From Vreelandella sulfidaeris (lineage in GTDB: Bacteria; Pseudomonadota; Gammaproteobacteria; Pseudomonadales; Halomonadaceae): a DNA stretch of 64,000 nt. This document shows, piece by piece, positions 20,639 through 31,044 of this stretch. Numbering within the stretch: the stretch's first letter is position 1; the number at the start of each line of letters is the position of its first letter. The notes under the pieces are model-generated. The model saw only the letters and a program-made list of their open reading frames with translations. It was not told where the DNA came from and made no database searches. The position numbers and the translations under genes were made by a program. The stretch covers positions 2,852,001 through 2,916,000 of the forward strand of contig AP019514.1 of assembly GCA_007182875.1 (NCBI GenBank), written 5' to 3'.

Positions 20639-20669
20639 CCATAGGATTAACAGACCATAGGATTATCAG
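20639..20669 (-). promoter_or_regulatory. direct-repeat operator candidate upstream of arsR
   Basis: CCATAGGATTAACAG (20639-20653) and CCATAGGATTATCAG (20655-20669) are 15-nt copies with one mismatch at a 16-bp period. They start 13 nt before the arsR start codon, where an autoregulatory operator or core promoter would lie. Confidence 0.45.
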
Positions 20670-20754
20670 CGCAGTTTACGACAACAAAGTAGATGCGTAA
20701 CAGCGAAGGCTATCGATGGGTGCACTAACGGCAAAAAAGAGAAGCGTTAATCGA

Positions 20755-20789
20755 AAGAGGAAGCTATAACGCAAGAGGAAGCTATAACG
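20755..20789. repeat. 17-nt tandem direct repeat
   Basis: AAGAGGAAGCTATAACG occurs at 20755-20771 and again at 20773-20789 with no mismatch. It lies between arsR and the tRNA-Asn array, downstream of the array on the minus strand. Function unknown. Confidence 0.7.
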
Positions 20790-20824
20790 AAAGTAAGGAA
20801 GGGAAAACGTGAGGAATCTGCCAT

Positions 20825-20900
20825 TGGCTCCCCGAGCAGGACTCGAACCTGCGACCCAATGATTAACAGTCATTTGCTCTACCAACTGAGCTATCGGGGA
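20825..20900 (-). tRNA. tRNA-Asn (GTT), copy 3 of the array
   Basis: Minus-strand tRNA with anticodon loop CTGTTAA (GTT), T-loop GTTCGAGTC and encoded CCA. 76 nt. The acceptor stem is TCCCCGA / TCGGGGA; the fourth pair is C-G, where the other two copies have T-A. Confidence 0.96.
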
Positions 20901-20939
20901 ACGTTTACCGTAAAGGTAAAATAAAGCAGAACAGCAATT

Positions 20940-21015
20940 TGGCTCCTCGAGCAGGACTCGAACCTGCGACCCAATGATTAACAGTCATTTGCTCTACCAA
21001 CTGAGCTATCGAGGA
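20940..21015 (-). tRNA. tRNA-Asn (GTT), copy 2 of the array
   Basis: Same body as its neighbours, anticodon GTT, encoded CCA, acceptor stem TCCTCGA / TCGAGGA. 76 nt, 39 nt from copy 3. Confidence 0.96.
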
Positions 21016-21083
21016 ACATTTAACTTGCTGATGTGAATGAGTGGGAGCCGCTAATTAACGCAATAGTTAACGTACTTAGCGGT

Positions 21084-21159
21084 TGGCTCCTCGAGCAGGA
21101 CTCGAACCTGCGACCCAATGATTAACAGTCATTTGCTCTACCAACTGAGCTATCGAGGA
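21084..21159 (-). tRNA. tRNA-Asn (GTT), copy 1 of the array
   Basis: First gene of the three on the minus strand, with a mature sequence that appears the same as copy 2. Anticodon GTT, encoded CCA, 76 nt. The spacers between copies differ, so the array is not a recent perfect tandem duplication. Confidence 0.96.
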
Positions 21160-21356
21160 ACTGCTCAAACACGGTGCGTAGTATACCCATAGAAATGGGC
21201 CGGTCAAGTATCGATTATTGAGGAACGCTAGCCGCTGGTTTCCTGTATCCGTATAATGCGCCCATTACTGACAGCGGCGTGGTCATCAAAAATCAGGCCG
21301 CACGATAACACTCCATTCATCCTCGTCCCCCGACGACTCATAGATGACAGGTACCG

Positions 21357-22697
21357 ATGGCGAAGAAGCTCTTCATCAAAACGCACGGCTGCCAAATGAA
21401 CGAGTACGACTCCTCCCGTATGGCGGATCTACTCGGCGAATCTCACCAGCTCGAACTCACTGATAATGAGCGTGAAGCCGATGTCATTCTGTTAAACACC
21501 TGCTCGATTCGCGAAAAGCGCAGGAGAAAGTTTTTCATCAGCTCGGACGCTGGAAAAACTGAAAGATGCCAACCCTAACCTGGTGATTGGCGTAGGCGGC
21601 TGCGTGGCAAGCCAAGAAGGCGAAGCCATTCGCAAGCGTGCCCCTCATGTTGATATGGTGTTCGGGCCGCAAACCCTACACCGCGTTCCCTCGATGCTGG
21701 ATGCTCGCGGTAATAACCAAATTGCCGCCGTGGATGTCACCTTTCCGGAGATCGAGAAATTCGATCACCTGCCCAAGCCCTCCTCGGATGGTGCAACGGC
21801 GTTTGTGTCGATCATGGAAGGCTGCTCAAAGTACTGCACCTTCTGCGTGGTGCCTTACACTCGCGGTGAAGAGGTTTCGCGCCCGTTCGAAGCGGTCATG
21901 GACGAAGTCATCCACCTTTCCGATCAGGGTGTGCGTGAGATCAATCTGCTAGGCCAAAACGTTAATGCTTACCGCGGTGAAAACCAGCTTGGCGACGAGA
22001 TCGACCTGGCCGAGTTGATTGCCTGTGTGGCAGCAGTAGACGGTATTGACCGCGTCCGCTTTACCACGTCGCATCCGGTAGAGTTTACCGATAGCCTCGT
22101 GGACGCCTTCGCCGATATTCCTGAGCTGGTAAGTCACTTACACCTACCGGTGCAGTCGGGCTCTGACCGTATTCTTAACGCTATGAAGCGTGGCCACACA
22201 GCCGCAGAGTACATCGAAAGATGGAAAGAATCCGCGCTAACCGCCCCGATATCAGCTTCTCGTCGGACTTCATCATCGGCTTCCCTGGCGAAACGGAAGA
22301 AGATTTTGAAGCCACGATGAACTTAATTCACCAAATTGGCTTCGATCACTCGTTTAGCTTCGTTTACTCGGCACGCCCTGGCACTCCTGCCTCCGGCCTG
22401 CCTGATGAAACACCAGAGAGTGTTAAAAAGCAGCGCTTAGCGATTTTACAAGAGCGCATTATTCAACAAACGGCCCAAATTAGCCGTCGCATGGTAGGCA
22501 GCACTCAACGCGTACTGGTTAATGGCTTTTCGCCGCGCGACCCCGGCCAGCTTTCCGGGCGGACTGAGAATAACCGCGTGGTTAACTTCCGCGCCGCCAA
22601 CCCGACCGAGCTGATTGGCTATTTTGTGGATGTTGAGATTACCGAGGCCTTTCCCAATTCGCTACGCGGCGAACTTGCCTCACCCGAGCGCTATTAA
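21357..22697 (+). CDS. miaB: tRNA-2-methylthio-N6-isopentenyladenosine synthase
   Basis: Radical-SAM methylthiotransferase acting on A37 of tRNAs that read U-starting codons. Visible: [19 protein letters not shown] and NTCSIREK (N-terminal cluster cysteines), GVGGCVAS, the radical-SAM triad [51 protein letters not shown] and a TRAM domain ending GELASPERY. Frame breaks near 21528, 21555 and 22235. About 447 residues. It heads the miaB-phoH-ybeY-corC-lnt block. Confidence 0.94.
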
Positions 22698-22794
22698 ACA
22701 TTCCCTTAACATTGCCATTAACAAAGGTGATTGCTCCGGCCCTGGTCGGAGCAGTAAGCTAAGAATACACACACTAACGAGGGGTTCCCCACTC

Positions 22795-23874
22795 TTGAGC
22801 CAGCCCACACCTCAGGCCAATCGCATCATCACCTTAAGCCTTGAACCCAATGATCCGCAGCGCCTTGCTAGCCTTTGCGGCCAGCAGGACGAGCATCTGA
22901 AGCTGATTGAAAGCCGCCTGGACGTGACGCTGCGCAACCGGGGCAATGTGTTTCAACTCGCGGGTCCAGCCAACCGTATTAAGGCAGCGGCGAACGTGTT
23001 GGAACACCTTTATCGCGAAACAGCGGCGAGCGAACTTGATGCCGATACCGTGCACCTTTTCCTGCAAGAATCCGGGCTCGAAGCACTGGAAGACGAAGAG
23101 GATGGCACCGGCAGCAGCGATGAAGTGATCATGCGCACCCCACGCACCATGATCAAACCACGCGGGCTTAATCAGCAGCGCTATGTTTCAAGCATCCGTG
23201 AGCACGATATCAATTTCGGCATTGGACCCGCGGGAACAGGTAAAACCTATTTAGCCGTTGCCGCCGCAGTCGAAGCACTCAATCAGCAGGAAGTGCGCCG
23301 TATTTTGCTAGTGCGTCCGGCGGTTGAAGCGGGTGAAAAGCTTGGTTTTCTTCCTGGCGATCTCGCTCAGAAAATCGATCCCTACCTGCGCCCACTTTAT
23401 GATGCCTTATATGAAATGATCGGTTTTGAGCAAGTGGCGAAGCTGATTGAACGACAGGTCATAGAGATTGCCCCGCTGGCTTATATGCGCGGTCGTACGC
23501 TCAACAACTCCTATATCATTCTCGATGAGAGCCAAAACACCACCCCCGAGCAGATGAAAATGTTTCTGACCCGGATTGGCTTTGGCTCCACCGCCGTGAT
23601 TACTGGCGATGTCACTCAGGTTGACCTGCCTAAAGGCCAGCGCTCGGGGCTGATTCAAGTGCTCGACGTGTTAAAAGACACGCCAGGGATCGGGGTCACG
23701 CACTTTGCCGCCAAGGACGTCGTGCGCCACCCGTTGGTTCAGCGCATTATCGAAGCCTACGATATGTTTGAATCCCAGCAAGAAGTAGAAGAACGTGCCC
23801 GCCGGGAAGTGCGCCAGCAAGAGCGTGACGCCCGCATGCAGTCGCGTGAAAGCTCTTGGGATAGTTCACGATGA
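22795..23874 (+). CDS. ybeZ: PhoH-like P-loop ATPase (YbeZ)
   Basis: Predicted RNA-associated ATPase that partners YbeY in rRNA maturation. Intact. An N-terminal KH-like region ([21 protein letters not shown]) precedes the Walker [16 protein letters not shown], the [14 protein letters not shown] motif, Walker [23 protein letters not shown] and [11 protein letters not shown]. The open frame extends back to 22615 inside miaB; the TTG at 22795 ([12 protein letters not shown]) is the likely start, with GAGGGG upstream, giving 359 residues. The TGA overlaps the next ATG as ATGA. Confidence 0.92.
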   Translation: MSQPTPQANRIITLSLEPNDPQRLASLCGQQDEHLKLIESRLDVTLRNRGNVFQLAGPANRIKAAANVLEHLYRETAASELDADTVHLFLQESGLEALEDEEDGTGSSDEVIMRTPRTMIKPRGLNQQRYVSSIREHDINFGIGPAGTGKTYLAVAAAVEALNQQEVRRILLVRPAVEAGEKLGFLPGDLAQKIDPYLRPLYDALYEMIGFEQVAKLIERQVIEIAPLAYMRGRTLNNSYIILDESQNTTPEQMKMFLTRIGFGSTAVITGDVTQVDLPKGQRSGLIQVLDVLKDTPGIGVTHFAAKDVVRHPLVQRIIEAYDMFESQQEVEERARREVRQQERDARMQSRESSWDSSR

Positions 23875-24383
23875 ATAAGCTCGCGACGAACGAGATTGTG
23901 ATTGATCGGCAGGCGGCGATTAACGAACCGTTGCTTCCCTCCCTTACACAGCTCACCCAATGGGTGGGCTGTGTTTTTGCGCACCACCCGGATGACCAGC
24001 GCCGCGAAGTGACTATCCGGTTTGTGGATGAGCGTGAAAGCCAGACGCTTAACCGTGATTACCGAAGCAAAGACAAAACCACTAACGTATTGTCGTTTCC
24101 GTTTGAAAGCCCGCCGGGCATTGATTTACCCCTACTCGGCGACTTGGTGATTTGTCATGCTGTCGTAGCTCAAGAAGCTAGCGAGCAGGATAAGCCTCTT
24201 GAGCATCACTACGCGCATATGGTCGTGCATGGCATCTTGCATTTAATGGGCTACGATCATATTGATGATCAGGAAGCTGAGGAAATGGAGCAGTTTGAGC
24301 GCGAACTGTTAGCTGAGCTGAATATCCCCGACCCTTATGCTGACAACACCCACGCAATCGATAATGATGGCGAAACGTTTTAA
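23871..24383 (+). CDS. ybeY: endoribonuclease YbeY
   Basis: Zinc-dependent RNase needed for 16S rRNA 3'-end maturation and ribosome quality control. Intact, 170 residues. The zinc site [11 protein letters not shown] lies at about residues 123-133, preceded by [16 protein letters not shown] and LLGDLVIC. It overlaps ybeZ by 4 nt, so the two are translationally coupled. The following 173 nt carry no convincing gene. Confidence 0.95.
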   Translation: MNKLATNEIVIDRQAAINEPLLPSLTQLTQWVGCVFAHHPDDQRREVTIRFVDERESQTLNRDYRSKDKTTNVLSFPFESPPGIDLPLLGDLVICHAVVAQEASEQDKPLEHHYAHMVVHGILHLMGYDHIDDQEAEEMEQFERELLAELNIPDPYADNTHAIDNDGETF

Positions 24384-24556
24384 ATCTTTGAAACGCCTTA
24401 AGCCTATGCTGTTTGACAGTAGTTGCGTTAAATCATGTAACAGCGAATCTGTTACTGTCAATCTGGTACTATCCCCCCGCGTCAGTGGTAAAAAGCTAGC
24501 TGACAGCGTAGTAAATGAGATAGCCACCGACTGCCCGCAAACGAGAGAATTGACGC

Positions 24557-25447
24557 ATGAGCGAAGACCGATCGAGCAACCTCAATCAAAAATCCTGGCT
24601 CGAGAAACTCTTTGGCGCCCTTTCCGGAGACAATGACGAACCCAGCTCACGCGATGAGTTGATGACGTTTTTACGCCATACCGCAGGGAAGTTAAAGCTG
24701 GATCAAGACGCCATCATGATTATCGAAGGTGCGCTTGAGATCAGCGATCAGCAGGTACGTGAAGTGCTGATACCCCGCTCCCAGGTGTCGGCTATCGCGC
24801 TGGATCAAACTAGCGATGGCTATTTGCCGCTGATTCAGGAAACCGGCCACTCCCGCTACCCGGTGATTGGTGAAAACCTGGATGACGTGAAAGGCATTCT
24901 ACTGGTAAAAGATCTGCTCCCGCTGCTTTCGCAAACGCAGGCCCAGCGTGATGCCTTCAAGCTCGATGATATTTTGCGCCCAGCAATGTTTATTCCTGAA
25001 TCAAAACGCCTTAACAGCTTGCTGAAAGAGTTTCGTGACACGCATAACCATATGGCCATTGTCGTTGACGAATACGGCGGCACGGCGGGCATTATCACCA
25101 TCGAAGATATCCTTGAGCAGATCGTCGGCGACATCGAAGATGAGCATGATATCGATGAAGAAGAGGATATCCGCGAATTAGAGAATGGCCACTTTGCTAT
25201 CCGCGCACTGACCCCCATCGAAGACTTCAACGAACGCTTTAATACCGAGTTCTCCGACGACGAATTTGATACCGTTGGCGGCCTGGTGATGCAACAGTTT
25301 GGCCATTTGCCACGGCGCGGTGAGCATACCACTCTCGGCGGCTGGCGATTTGTGATTCTCAATGCCGATACACGGCGCATTCGCCTGCTCGAAGCCTACC
25401 GAGATACCCGCCGCGATGACGAAGAGGATGACGCCCAAGAAGAGTAA
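24557..25447 (+). CDS. corC: CorC/HlyC-family CBS-domain protein (YbeX)
   Basis: Cytosolic protein linked to magnesium or cobalt efflux and, in E. coli, to ribosome metabolism. Intact, 296 residues. Two CBS domains (about 70-190: VREVLIPRSQVSAIALDQ, GHSRYPVIGENLDDVKGILLVKDLL, and MAIVVDEYGGTAGIITIEDILEQIVGDIEDE) are followed by a CorC_HlyC transporter-associated domain (GLVMQQFGHLPRRGE). It lies between ybeY and lnt, the usual order. Confidence 0.93.
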   Translation: MSEDRSSNLNQKSWLEKLFGALSGDNDEPSSRDELMTFLRHTAGKLKLDQDAIMIIEGALEISDQQVREVLIPRSQVSAIALDQTSDGYLPLIQETGHSRYPVIGENLDDVKGILLVKDLLPLLSQTQAQRDAFKLDDILRPAMFIPESKRLNSLLKEFRDTHNHMAIVVDEYGGTAGIITIEDILEQIVGDIEDEHDIDEEEDIRELENGHFAIRALTPIEDFNERFNTEFSDDEFDTVGGLVMQQFGHLPRRGEHTTLGGWRFVILNADTRRIRLLEAYRDTRRDDEEDDAQEE

Positions 25448-25519
25448 AAATCTTAGGCTGCATCATTCGTTACTCTTTGTGTCCACTCTTTCAAATCTTA
25501 CCGTAGATAGGTTATCGCT

Positions 25520-26995
25520 ATGGGTTTACCCCCCGCGTTATTGTTACAGCTGCTTGCCGCCCTGGTCGCTGGCGGCTTCACCACCCTAACGGCTTCCCCT
25601 TTCGAGCTTTGGTGGTTAGGGCCTGTGGCGATCGGTTTACTTTATACAGGGCTGCACGCCTTAACGCCCGCGCAAGCGGCGCTTAAAGGCTGGTTATACG
25701 GTGTGGCGCTATTCGCCAGCGGCACGTCCTGGGTGTATGTCTCCATTCATGACTATGGCTACACCAGTGCCCCTAGCGGTATTTCTAACGACTCTGTTCG
25801 TAACGATATTGGCGCTTTTTGCCGGTACCTTCTGGCTATACCGGCGCTTTATATCCGCTCGTCTCGCTTTTATAAGCTTTGCAGGCGCCTGGGTGCTGGG
25901 CGAGGTGCTGCGTACCTACCTGTTTACCGGCTTTCCATGGTTGCTACTGGGCTCTGGCTACGTCGACTCACCGCTAGCCGCCTGGGCGCCGGTTGGTGGG
26001 GTGTACCTACTATCATTATTGGTAGCCCTTAGCGGCACTTTCGCTGCAGAACTACTGTTTCGCCGTCAGTGGTGGGCAATTGCGCCGCTTGCGGCTATTT
26101 GGTTAATCCCAATGGCCCTTCCCCAGCAATGGACGACCCAAGCCAGTGACCCCACCCGCGTGGCCCTACTGCAAGGCAATCTGCCACAGCTATTGAAGTG
26201 GACACCTGAAGGGCAACGCACGGCGGCGAACACCTATAGCGAACTTACCCGCGAAGTTGCCGATGAAGTGGATCTGATCGTATGGCCAGAAACGGCCCTG
26301 CCGATGATAGAAGAGCAGGCCCGCCCGGTCTTGGAGCGGGTGCAAGCGAACCTACCGCCTGATGTCGCTCTGCTCACCGGTATCGTTCAGCGCGATGAAC
26401 AAGAACGCTACTTCAATAGCGTGATCGGCGTCGGCAATGTCGAGGGAGCTACCAGAAAGAGCACTTAGTGCCTTTTGGTGAGTACTTGCCGCTGGAAAGC
26501 GTGCTACGCGGAGCGATAGATTTCTTTGACCTGCCCATGTCGGCCTTTACCAAAGGTGAGCATGAGCAGACGCCGATGCAGGCCGCGGGTATTTCTATCG
26601 GCAATGCGATCTGCTATGAAATCATTTACCCTCAGTTGGTCGCCCGCCGCGCCCAAGACAGCGATGTAATCATGACGGTATCTAACGACACCTGGTTTGG
26701 TGCTTCTATCGGCCCGCATCAGCACCTTCAGATGGCACGGCTGCGAGCGCTAGAGAATGGTCGTTATGTAATTCGCGCCACCAGCAACGGCATTACGGCA
26801 ATTATTGACGACAATGGCCGCATTGTTAAGCGCGCACCGCAGTTCGAAACCACCCTGCTTACCGGTGAGTTTTACGCCATGGAAGGCCTGACACCGTTTA
26901 CCCGTACCGGCAGTTGGCCCGCCTGGCTATTGGCAGGTTTGATGCTTGTACCAGGGATGGCGGCAGCAAGAACCACTCGCCAGCGTCGTAGCTGA
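25520..26995 (+). CDS. lnt: apolipoprotein N-acyltransferase
   Basis: Inner-membrane enzyme adding the third acyl chain to lipoproteins, completing substrates for the Lol pathway that includes lolB at 11046. Several N-terminal membrane helices (LLQLLAALVAGGF, TLFVTILALFAGTFWLY, GVYLLSLLVALSGTFAAELL) precede a nitrilase-fold domain with the catalytic Glu in VWPETALP, the Lys loop near HLVPFGEYLP, and the Cys in GNAICYEIIYP, then SNDTWFG. Frame breaks near 25775 and 26450. About 492 residues. Confidence 0.94.
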
Positions 26996-27019
26996 CACAG
27001 CGCTAAGCGTTAAGCCTTT

Positions 27020-27057
27020 AAAACGGCCCGACTCCTCTGCAGGATTCGGGCCGTTTT
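27020..27057. terminator. bidirectional intrinsic terminator, lnt / alcohol dehydrogenase
   Basis: AAAACGGCCCGA (27020-27031) pairs perfectly with TCGGGCCGTTTT (27046-27057). The A and T runs at the stem base serve both converging genes. Confidence 0.85.
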
Positions 27058-27069
27058 AGTTGGCTCAGG

Positions 27070-28147
27070 CTAGCCAAGCAGGCATTTAGGCGGCGCTATT
27101 TTCAGCGTCGCCATATCAATCACGAAACGATAACGAACGTCACCTTTCTCCATCCGCTCAAAGCCTTCGTTAATGTTGTGGATATCCAGCATTTCGATAT
27201 CACAGGTGATGCCTTGGTCAGCGCAGAGTTTGAGCAGCTCTTCGGTCTCTGCAATGCCACCAATGAGCGAACCGGCTACCACACGACGCTTAAAGACCAG
27301 GTTGAACGCTTCAATGGCGGGCTCAATGGGCTCTAGCAAACCGACAATGATGTGAGTACCGTCATACTTCAGCGATGTCAGGTAAGGGTTTAGATCATGC
27401 TGTACGGGTACGGTATCGAGCATAAAGTCGAAGGTTTCTGCGACGGCATCCATCTGTGCCTGATCGCTGGAAACTACCACGTGATCAGCACCGTTACGCT
27501 TGGCTTCTTCCACTTTAGCGTCGGAACGGGTAAATACCGTGACTTCAGCGCCCAGCGCCTTGGCCAGTTTAACGCCCATATGGCCTAAGCCACCCATACC
27601 GATTACACCGACTTTATGGCCTTTACCGACACCGTGGTGCTTGAGCGGTGAGTAAGTAGTGACACCGGCACAGAGAATCGGCGCCGCCGAGGCCAGATCA
27701 ATACCATCGGGCATCTGCAGCACAAAGTGCTCGCTCACCACGATGGCGTCGGAGTAGCCACCCTGGGTCATGGTGCCATCCTGGCGGTCTTCGCCGCCGT
27801 AGGTCATGGTAAAGCCTTCCAGGCAGTACTGCTCAACGCCATCTTTACAGGCGGCGCAAGTACGGCACGAATCAACCATACAACCAACACCGACTAAATC
27901 ACCGGCTTTAAAACGTGAAACTTTATCGCCAACAGAGGTGACGCGGCCAACAATTTCATGGCCGGGCACAACGGGGTATTGGCTCATGCCCCAATCGTTG
28001 CGCGCAAAGTGGAGATCACTGTGGCAAACACCGCAGTAAAGAATTTCAATCGCCACGTCGTCAGGGACGTGGCTGGCGACGGTCAAACGTAAATGGCGCT
28101 AAGGGTTTATCATTAGCAAATGCTGCGTAGGATTTTGCTTGGTTCAT
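27070..28147 (-). CDS. zinc-dependent NAD(P) alcohol dehydrogenase, YahK/CAD-like
   Basis: Medium-chain dehydrogenase likely reducing aldehydes with NADPH. Visible: catalytic zinc site CGVCHSDLH and GHEIVGRV, structural zinc cysteines in SCRTCAACKDGVEQYC, and Rossmann loop GMGGLGHMGVKLAKALGA. The uninterrupted frame begins at 28086, but MNQAKSYAAFANDKPLAPF read from ATG 28147 joins it after a frame break near 28065 (RPDDVAIEIL). The C-terminal nine residues beyond VIDMATLK are unusual and could come from another indel. It is divergent from an AraC-type regulator, its likely controller. Confidence 0.9.
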
Positions 28148-28182
28148 CGATCGAATTCCTTGTCATCAAGCTGGGGCTTTCT

Positions 28183-28212
28183 AAAGACTACCTTCAAAAA
28201 TCAGTAGTCTTT
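28183..28212. promoter_or_regulatory. inverted repeat in the AraC / dehydrogenase intergenic region
   Basis: AAAGACTAC (28183-28191) and GTAGTCTTT (28204-28212) form a perfect 9-bp inverted repeat with a 12-nt spacer, 36 nt upstream of the dehydrogenase start. It could be an operator for either divergent gene or a leader hairpin. Confidence 0.45.
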
Positions 28213-28379
28213 TCCTCGAGCACGAGGGATGCCAACAGTATTGGCCTAATTAAGGGGGATAGCGATGAGTGAAGCTACGCCATTTTGCCTATTTCTCCGG
28301 CACCACGTAATAAAATAACAAAAAACTGACAAAAATCATTATGATTATGCAAATACCGTCAGAAAAGAGAGAAGCCTTC

Positions 28380-29272
28380 ATGACCTCCACCGCTCAGGCT
28401 GGCAACGCGCTGGCGACTGTTATCGCCCCCTTATTGAAGGCGATGGTATAAAACCAACGTCTCTGCCTGGCGTGTCGTTACTCTGTTTAAGCCGACACCA
28501 AGCACGTACGCCGCTTCTTTATGAGCCTAGCCTGACCATTATTGCTCAGGGCCGAAAGATCGGATATCTAGGCGACCGGGAGATCCATTATGATCCCGGC
28601 CATTATTTAGTCCAAACATTGCCACTGCCGTTTGAATGCGAAACCTATGGCTCACCGGAAGCGCCGTTACTGGGAATATCAGTGCGCCTTGACCCAGCGT
28701 TATTAAGCGAAATGGTGACGGCAATGGGCAATGCCGTTCAACAAGCCCATACGCCATTACCCATGGCATCGGTGGCAATGACAGAGGGAATGCAGGATGC
28801 CGTATTGCGCTTAGCGCGAACGCTGCATGTATCGGTAGAGTGCAGCACGATGGGCACAGCGCGCATTCGCGATGTGGTATTTGAAGCCCTGAAAAGTGAA
28901 CAAGGCCAAGCATTGAGGGCTTTGGTAATGGGACATGGAAACTATTCGCGCATCGTGCAGGTGCTTTCCAAACTCCATACTCACTTTGCTCAAGATTTTA
29001 GCGTGGAACAGTTAGCTTCTCAGGCGAATATGAGTCCGTCGACGTTTCATCAGCACTTTAAGCAGATCACCCGCTCTTCACCGGCGCAGTACTTGAAGCG
29101 GCTGCGCTTAATCAAAGCACAGCAATTGCTGCTACAGGATAATCACAATGTTAATCAGACCGCTGCGGCGGTTGGCTACCGCAGCGTGCCTCAGTTTAGC
29201 CGCGACTATAAACGTTACTTTGGCGAGCCTCCGCTTCAGCATCGCCGACAGGAGCAGGCGTTGCGCGTTTAA
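28380..29272 (+). CDS. AraC-family transcriptional regulator
   Basis: An N-terminal AraC_N-type sensing domain (EPSLTIIAQGRKIGYLGDREIHYDPGHYLV, about residues 45-75) and a C-terminal double helix-turn-helix (FSVEQLASQANMSPSTFHQHFKQIT and VNQTAAAVGYRSVPQFSRDYKRYFG). The unbroken frame starts at 28472, but MTSTAQAGNALATVIAPL from ATG 28380 joins it through a frame break near 28430, giving about 297 residues, typical for this subgroup. Divergent placement suggests it activates the alcohol dehydrogenase, a pairing frequent in proteobacteria. Confidence 0.87.
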
Positions 29273-29336
29273 TGAATAGAAAGCCGATTTCGCGAATACC
29301 GCTTATTTAGCGAACACTGATTATTTAGCAAAGCTA

Positions 29337-29762
29337 TTATTTTGCGAATACTTGACTCATATCCTTGAACGCTTTGAACTCTAGCGCATTACCGCAAGGG
29401 TCAAGCAAGAACATAGTGGCCTGCTCGCCTACTTCGCCTTTAAAGCGAATATACGGCTCAATTACAAACTGTGTATCTCGTGCTTTCAAACGCTCGGCCA
29501 GGGCTTCCCACTCATCCCATTCTAAAATCACGCCAAAGTGCGGCACCGGTACGTTATGTCCATCCACAGGGTTTGTATGGGCGCTCTCCTGGCCTGGTGT
29601 TTTGGGCTGCTCATGAATCACCAGCTGATGGCCAAAGAAATTAAAGTCGACCCACTGATCACTGGAACGACCCTCTTCCAGGCCAAAGACGTCATTATAA
29701 AACGCCCGTGCCAACGCCACATCGTAAACGGGAATGGCTAAATGGAAGGGTGAAAGGCTCAT
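29337..29762 (-). CDS. VOC-superfamily (glyoxalase/dioxygenase-like) protein
   Basis: Intact 141-residue protein of the vicinal-oxygen-chelate fold: [48 protein letters not shown] and the C-terminal [18 protein letters not shown], where His and Glu are likely metal ligands. The substrate is unknown. AGGAG precedes the ATG. It is divergent from a LysR regulator that probably controls it. Confidence 0.85.
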   Translation of the reverse strand: MSLSPFHLAIPVYDVALARAFYNDVFGLEEGRSSDQWVDFNFFGHQLVIHEQPKTPGQESAHTNPVDGHNVPVPHFGVILEWDEWEALAERLKARDTQFVIEPYIRFKGEVGEQATMFLLDPCGNALEFKAFKDMSQVFAK

Positions 29763-29894
29763 GTTAGTCTCCTACTTAATTAGCGTTCTGAAGAGTGGTT
29801 GGCATTTAACGCCACCACGGTGTATTCATCCTAGGGCGGCACATGGGAAAATAATATCAATAACTATTTGGCTGATTCACAAAAGGATTTATCA

Positions 29895-30778
29895 ATGATC
29901 CGTGAGCTAAAGACGCTGATGGCGGTGGCACAGGAAGGCACCTTTGCCGCAGCGGGCAATAAAATTGGCCTAACGCAAGCGGCGGTCAGTGCCCAAATGA
30001 AACGCCTTGAGGAAGAACTGGGGATTGCGTTGTTTGAGCGTAAAGGACGTGCCGCGACATTGACCCAGCGAGGGCAAGAGACACTAAAGCAAGCCCATGT
30101 CCTGCTAACCCTCTACAGTACGCTAGGCGCTTCCCTATCAGGCCAACCGGCAACACATCGGGTCAATATCGGCGCTATCGCCTCAATTCAGCGCTCGCTA
30201 CTCCCTGATGCGTTGGCACGCTTTCATCATACTTACAGTGATTGCTGTACCCGCGTGGTGCCGGGGCTTTCCATGGAACTGGTGAATCAAGTCGACGCTG
30301 GCGAATTGGATATGGCGATCATTATACGTCCGCCCTTTTCGCTACACAGCGATTTGCGCTGGACGCCCCTTGCCCACGAGCCCTTTAGATTAATCGTGCC
30401 GCAGCATATTAGCGGCGACCAGTGGCGAGAGCTGATGACAAGCCAGCCGTTTATCCGTTATGACCGTGCTTCCTTTGGCGGGCGTCAGGTGGACCGATTC
30501 TTACGCAACAACCACTGCAACGTGCGCGAAGTTTGTGAAGTCGACGAACTGGAAGCGATTGTTAAGCTGGTCGCCAAGGGGTAGGCGTTGCCCTGGTGCC
30601 CGAAGCGATAGCGCAGCAACGCTGGCCACCGGAGGTCCGTGCGATTGATTTAGGCGAGCGTACCTTTCATCGCGATGTCGGGTTGATTCATCCCACTAGC
30701 GGCCATTTGAGCGAACCTGCCCGTGCGCTTGCCCAATTGATTGGCGAAATCGCCACGCGGTCCGATAATGATGGTTAA
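29895..30778 (+). CDS. LysR-family transcriptional regulator
   Basis: The N-terminal winged HTH (MIRELKTLMAVAQEGTFAAAGNKIGLTQAAVSAQMKRLEEELG, residues 1-44) precedes a periplasmic-binding-like effector domain. The frame is open from 29868, but ATG 29895 has AAAAGGA 8 nt upstream and gives the canonical start. A frame break near 30578 (AAGGGGTAGG, one G apparently missing) stops the first reading; VALVPEAIAQQRWPPEVRAIDL continues. About 294 residues. It is divergent from the VOC gene. Confidence 0.88.
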
Positions 30779-30810
30779 CGTGTTTGACGTGAGACTCGAG
30801 GAGTTAGTGC

Positions 30811-31044
30811 ATGAAGCCAGAGGATCTGGAAAAGTTAGTGACTCGCACCATGCCCTTTGGCAAGTATGAGGGTCGCCTTATCGCCGACCTCCCCGGCCCC
30901 TATTTAAACTGGTTTGCCCGGGAGGGGTTTCCCTCAGGGGAAATTGGCCAACTGCTGCATCTGATGCACGAAATCGATCACAATGGGCTTGGCCCATTGC
31001 TTGATCCGCTGCGAACAATGCCTAGACAGCGTGGCGAAAGTTAA
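30811..31044 (+). CDS. DUF3820 family protein
   Basis: Intact 77-residue small protein with the family core TMPFGKYEGRLIADLPGPYLNWFAREGFPSGEIG. GAGGAG lies upstream of the ATG. Function unknown. It ends convergently with the next minus-strand gene; their stop codons overlap within GTTAA at 31041-31044. Confidence 0.82.
   Translation: MKPEDLEKLVTRTMPFGKYEGRLIADLPGPYLNWFAREGFPSGEIGQLLHLMHEIDHNGLGPLLDPLRTMPRQRGES

Noticed and set aside
20825..21159. Regular near-identical repeats resembling a small CRISPR array
   Set aside because: The units are complete tRNA-Asn genes with CCA ends; spacers are unequal and too few.
24384..24556. Possible small gene between ybeY and corC
   Set aside because: The 99-codon frame here runs into corC in another frame and shows no protein-like pattern.
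24856..25380. 174-codon open frame on minus
   Set aside because: Antisense to intact corC; Ser/Arg-rich shadow with no start signal.
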